Of a stretch of 64,000 nt of DNA, positions 59,638 through 64,000 are shown in pieces (the stretch's first letter is position 1; every line of letters starts with the position of its first letter). The translations under genes and the position numbers were made by a program. The DNA is from Blastomyces gilchristii SLH14081 (taxonomy: Eukaryota; Ascomycota; Eurotiomycetes; Onygenales; Ajellomycetaceae), in the NCBI RefSeq assembly GCF_000003855.2, contig NW_003101678.1, forward strand, positions 1,921,587 through 1,985,586, written 5' to 3'. Under the pieces are notes generated by a model. That model searched no databases. It was not told the origin of the DNA and saw only the letters and a program-made list of their open reading frames with translations.

Positions 59638-62478
59638 GTTAACCGGATAAGTATGGTAGTCAAAGGATGTACTGGATACCAAGGCGGGGGTAATTGAGAA
59701 GTATACAGCCGAGACAAGGGTGTGTATCAGCTTGGAAAAAGACAGCGAGGGATCGGAGTCGATACAAATCTTTGTGCTGTACTCCGTAGTTATGTAGCTG
59801 AGATGAAAACCACTGATCGGAATGGGTATGACTAGAGGTTATATATGACTGGCTTTTAATGTTGTAGTCAACAGAGCCAGAGTCATACAGGGAAGTGTGG
59901 GGTAAATCATTTGAATCCTCGCACAGGCGCCATAAGATTGCCGGAAGATTGAATATTGCCGCTCAAGCTGCAACGGAAGCAGGAGTGGGTGCCTCAACGC
60001 CAAAAACCCTTGGGGGTGAGTGTGGCATGAGTGACAATTCACCCGCCCATAACTTGTAGCTTGTAACATGGGGGCCGGCCCGATCAAAGTGCCTTTTTTA
60101 TCTGTTTTAAGCCCTTTTTGAACACCCGATTGAGGCTAAACAAACGATTCACGCCCATATATGCCACTAGATTATCTTTCAGGACCATCCATCTCGTGTC
60201 CTTGTGAACTTGAGTGGGCCTCACATCAGATTAAAAACTATGTTCGATGTTCTAGATTCTGTCCACAGCATTTTTCCAAGACGTTGAGTATGATTTTGAG
60301 ATACATATACTGTTTGGAGTGCTTCAAACAACACTGTGAGTTTCGGTTTTACTTTACTAACTCACTAGCGTGCTGACTCATCTCAGAATAGCCGGCTTCG
60401 GATTGCCGCATCCCCCGCTTTCAATAGCTCCACACCACGGCGTTTCTATGACCGCGCCGTTTAGAAGGGCACAGCTCTCCCCCGCTTGATGACGCCCTTG
60501 TCGCAAGAAAATGTTAATGCTACTAACACCCATTGGAAAGACACCTCGCATCGGCTATTCAATACTGGATGAGGACTTTGAAGATCGCGATGTGACAGCA
60601 AGACGATGAAAAATGACTATGTTTCTACATAGGCTCTTTCTTCTTCTATGCTTATTTGGGGAGAAGAAAAACGATTTCAAATCAGGGCGCATGTCTGTTG
60701 TGTTCTGGGCTTGAGAAGACACAGCGAAACGTCCCAAGTTTGGTTTTTAAAGAATAAACTAGCTCGGTGGAAGCGAGCCCTCGAGACAGGGAAGCACCCT
60801 TAAAATTTGGTCTCAAGGAGGTACCTAGGGAGGTGCAGGAGAACATAAAGCACGCAAACAGTAGGATGGCTGTGGAACTGGAGAAGCAACTGAGGTGCTG
60901 AAGACTGATAAGGTTTCAAGGTTATTGTTTGCGATATTCCCTCTTACCATATGGAATAATCCTGGCCATGAGTTATGGTACAATAAGTTGAAATGCTGAA
61001 GATGAAGCAACATAGTAATAGGAGATGGGTTGTGTCAACAGGATTGAAAAGCAGGGGACAAAGCACAGGGTAACTGCAAATTATTGTTGTTTGAAAGGCC
61101 GTTTAACAATATATCTGCTAGTATGGAGTTATGGAGCTGAGGAGTTTGTTGCCCTCTATGAAGGGGTGGGAAAATAAAAGTATGAAAAATGCTTTTCCAA
61201 AGAAATTTGACTCAGCATCGTGTGGATACATTTCCCTTGTAGCGAGGTTTTATTATAAACTTAGTATTCGCGTGGGAGGGCGGGAGACACTAAGGGAAGG
61301 TTGTCGGAGAAAGCGTTGTCGAGGATACCAGCATCCCAGACTATGGTAATCATCGTCGCTCTCTCCCTCGTCATAAATTTCGGTAGCACACTGAGATTAA
61401 GTTAATTCGCTGAAAGTGCCAATGCATCTCAAGCATTTATATACCCGGGACAGGGTGTGTGTTATGGTTGGTAGTTTGAAAGAATAAAGGTAGGGCCAGA
61501 TTTGTTCATCTGTGGTGCAGTGCCCGTTGTTTCGGGGCGAATTGCGGGTATCATGCCGGCTACTTGAAGAGTCCCCAGGATGAGCTGTAAGATTCCAGGA
61601 CCTTGACAGACTCAAAAAGCTCATGGGATGGTCTGAACCGCCAGTAACATTGAGAAGTCCCTAGGATTGTCGAGCACGGAACAGCTGTAGTGAAAACATG
61701 CCTTGTGTCCGATGGAAGCGCCATAACTTAGAAATGTACCATGTTAAGATAGTTATATATGAAGTCATGGTGAGTTGGAAGAGTGCCTTGAATATTTCTG
61801 CCATCGATTCTGCCGGTCCAGTTCAAAAGAACCGTGACACCCCCGTTATTTTTCGTCACTTCGAACCATCGTACACTTGCAAACAGGCTCACAGTGAAGC
61901 TCTCACAATATCTTGTTGAGTTGTGTCTCTGAGCTCAGGCATGAAATCGACCCGCCCCTGTGACTTAATGTTGAAAGACCTGGTCCACCTGATCAACAGC
62001 CGTGGCAAAGCGCGGATCAAGTGTGGAGATATCCCGTCCTCCGATGCCAGAAATAGTGAACCACGTCGGGTTAGGACGCCAGCACCGCTAAGTAACGAAA
62101 ACAAAGAATAGAACGGCCCAGGCGCTGGTGGTGATTGAGCTCTTTTGCCCCAGTAGCCTACAAAAGGTATACTAGTAAAAGGAAACTAGTAACTAAGCGA
62201 ACGGGGAGTGATGCCCCGAAAGCGGGCAGTAACCGCCTAAACCGCAGGGTCCGAGGATTTCGCGCTGAATCAAACCATGCAAAGAGGTTCACTATTGTTG
62301 TGAGCGAAAAATATTTGTAATGCCTTGCAGGCTGGCTTGCAGTTCTGGGTAGAAGGTTTGGATCAAAGAATACGTTGCCAGGTCGTTCCTACTCCTGAGC
62401 AGATGGCTTGACATGACGTCGAGTCCAGAATCACGTGATCGAGATAATGGCCGGCCAGAGTGCGAGTTAGCCAAAGTC
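59638..62478. other. 2.8-kb intergenic stretch without supported gene
   Basis: GC-balanced with only short frames on both strands. The longest ATG frames (about 70 codons, e.g. 60161-60376, 61131-61349, 61698-61919) show no known domain. The part at 61,920-62,330 is GC-richer and has several overlapping frames; it could hold a decayed gene or a non-coding RNA, but nothing decisive is visible. It includes the promoter of the amidase gene (AT-rich at 59,700-59,900). Confidence 0.45.
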
Positions 62479-63610
62479 TCAAGCTGGCTTCATCTGTCTC
62501 ACGTTGAGATTGATTCTTTTGTTCGACATCCAACCCCGCCATTTCTCGAACTGAGCAGAAGCGCCGGGCCAGTCTGCCAACCATTCCGGACATGTTGAGG
62601 GAATGATCTTGGGTACTGCATGCCAGGCAAACCTTGACCGACCAGTCATGTAGACAGCATCGCCAGAGCGCAGTCGGATAACCTCACAACCAGTACCGTC
62701 TTCGTGGCCCACCAAAAAAAGTCCATCACACCCAAAACTGATACTAATTAAGCCTGTGTCGCATTCTTCGCTTACATCCCTGTGGACACTGAGAGTATCA
62801 CCAGGAGAATAAAGGTTAACAATGGCAGCCTCCGGTTTCGTGTCAGGAAATATATTGCGCAGCAGGCTGGCTATATCTTCCGGGAACTGCGGTGGTATTT
62901 CAGCAGGATATACCTTGTCCGTCCAATTGTACTGTCCGCCAAGTGTTATCCAGCGCAGTTTTTTATCAAGGAATGATTTTATTGACAGCGGTGGGTGGAC
63001 TGAGGGATCCTTCGGGGCTAGTTCTCGAGCTGGCTTATCCTGAAAAAAGGAGCCTCTTTTTTGCAGGGAGGAATTATGACCCTCCCGGCATGTTCCAGTA
63101 TTGTCGTCGGGGGAGGTTTCTTGTAGATCGGGGTATGACATGTGGTAATGGAGGTGGATATTGGTCTTGTGGTTGTCGTTTGATAGATCACGGTGGAAGA
63201 TGCGAGATAGCAATTCAATCTGTACAGCAGGAGGCAAAAGGGATGGTATAATACGTAGGCCTGGATAAAAGTTACGAATTTTACTATGTCAGTAATCAGT
63301 CATCTTGTCGTGGGTTGGAGAGCATCTCACCGGGCATTGCCTGATGTGTGAAAATAGGAACGTCTCTCAATTCCTCCTTAGATACCCGACATTGAAGCGA
63401 CTGCTCTAGCGCCGACAAAATAGACCGACTAGACACATATCCGTCCCTCTGTAGTCCGTTATCAAGGGCATTGTTAGCTTGACGCTGGGGGTCGAGAATG
63501 AGCGGATGTGAGTCGATCTCTAAAGGTTTGAGGCTCCGATAATGTTTGTACAACTGGCGAATGGCAGCGGGCGGCCTTTCATGGGCATTACGCCGCATGA
63601 TCTCCACCAT
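62479..63610 (-). CDS. ALKBH1-type Fe(II)/2-oxoglutarate dioxygenase
   Basis: Two exons (63610-63331 and 63260-62479; 70-bp intron GTGAGA...TCCAG, phase 1) give 353 aa. AlkB-family enzymes oxidatively remove alkyl groups from nucleic-acid bases; ALKBH1 members act on tRNA and possibly DNA, in nucleus or mitochondria. The catalytic domain begins about residue 190 (WITLGGQYNWTDKVYPAEIP). Iron ligands are His253 and Asp255 in LSVHRDVSEECD and His307 in RFAWHAVPK. The 2-oxoglutarate-binding arginines are in RINLNVRQM (Arg342, Arg348). The N-terminal ~90 residues (exon 1) include IRQLYKHYRSLK. The start at 63610 is the first Met after an in-frame TAG 30 bp upstream. All key residues are present, so it is probably functional. 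It ends 2.8 kb from the amidase gene start. Confidence 0.92.
63261..63330 (-). other. intron of the ALKBH1-type gene
   Basis: 70 bp, GTGAGA donor, TCCAG acceptor, branch-like CTGAC near the 3' end. Splicing rebuilds a Gly codon (G|GC) between AMP and LRIIPSLLPP. Confidence 0.85.
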
Positions 63611-64000
63611 TGCGAGCTGTTGTAACTGCTGAACGAGCTAGTTTTGAAGTCTACTTTCTTCCTTCAAAAGAGGTGTCGTTGGAATAAAAATATTCGGCAC
63701 TGCATATTCTGCCGTCTGATATCGCTCTGTGAGTGGCCGTGGCTGGCTGGGCGGTGAGGCGCGTGTTGTGTTTGTTTGGTAAAATGGAAAAAAAAAGTAA
63801 ACTCCAGAAACCAGAGAAACCGCAAAAAAAACGTCCCCTCCCCCCTCCCACCAGCACCGCCGGCACCACCAACGCCAACAACCTCTGGGAAAAGCATTCT
63901 GACAGGGCTGCCTCCTCGACAATGACATAGCACCAAGGATACTTCTGGCGTTTTCCAGAGAGGATTTGTACTAACCACTCCAGCACACATATTCAGCACA
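63611..64000. other. upstream region of the ALKBH1-type gene, no gene supported
   Basis: Several overlapping frames of 65-111 codons on both strands are open, but they share no known motif and reflect C/G-rich composition. It probably holds the promoter and 5' leader of the dioxygenase gene; an upstream divergent gene may begin outside the window. Confidence 0.45.

Noticed and set aside
59248..59682. A longer amidase N-terminus beginning at 59682.
   Set aside because: That codon is TTG, not ATG. The first in-frame ATG pair is at 59637/59634 and gives a family-typical N-terminus.
62782..63251. Plus-strand frames over the dioxygenase gene (62782-62976, 62822-63043, 62892-63251).
   Set aside because: They are antisense to the conserved catalytic domain and share no motif with any family I know.

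Overview
This looks like nuclear DNA of a filamentous ascomycete (Pezizomycotina, probably Eurotiomycetes/Onygenales-like; the lineage is an inference). The evidence is short spliceosomal introns, a fungal acetamidase-type amidase, an ALKBH1-type dioxygenase, and an abrupt switch from a roughly 50.6 kb AT-rich, gene-free block to a compositionally normal, gene-bearing block.\n\nPositions 1 to ~50,440 are one nested transposon cluster. Target-site duplications (TSDs) allow it to be taken apart. The outermost host is a reverse-oriented hAT element (hAT-3), whose pieces lie at 18193-18596, 32632-33128 and 50314-50368; the rest must lie left of the window. Inserted in hAT-3 are: a gypsy-B LTR (5059-5288 and 18179-18192), itself carrying a second hAT (hAT-1, 1-5058) and a gypsy chromovirus A1 (5289-18173) that carries a full gypsy-B (7998-15251); a copia element C (18597-32631) that carries a Tad-like LINE (19719-26668) and a gypsy A3 (30919-32509), the latter gutted by a short hAT; and a gypsy A5 (33129-50313) that carries gypsy A4 in its 5' LTR and a complete hAT-2 (44321-50168, 8-bp TSD) in its 3' LTR. 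All element genes are broken by many stops. The mutations are C-to-T/G-to-A transitions concentrated at CpG and CpC (GG to GA, so Trp TGG becomes TGA), not at the CpA site of classical RIP.\n\nThe most unusual object is the LINE. It begins exactly at its 15-bp TSD with an 81-nt tRNA-like sequence that has intact Pol III A and B boxes and a perfectly paired four-helix fold. A ~670-nt leader follows, rich in perfect hairpins. Both are almost free of the mutations that saturate the other 6.2 kb of the same insertion.\n\nFrom ~50,650 to 64,000 the composition is ordinary. A triple GGTCAGCTGACC-type palindrome array sits just inside this side of the boundary. I support four genes: a 48-aa single-pass membrane peptide (+), a two-exon C2H2-like zinc-binding/coiled-coil fungal protein (-), a five-exon amidase with one GC-AG intron (-), and a two-exon ALKBH1-type Fe(II)/2-oxoglutarate dioxygenase (-). 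The genes do not form an evident pathway. A poly-G stretch near 53.56 kb may be an assembly fault.
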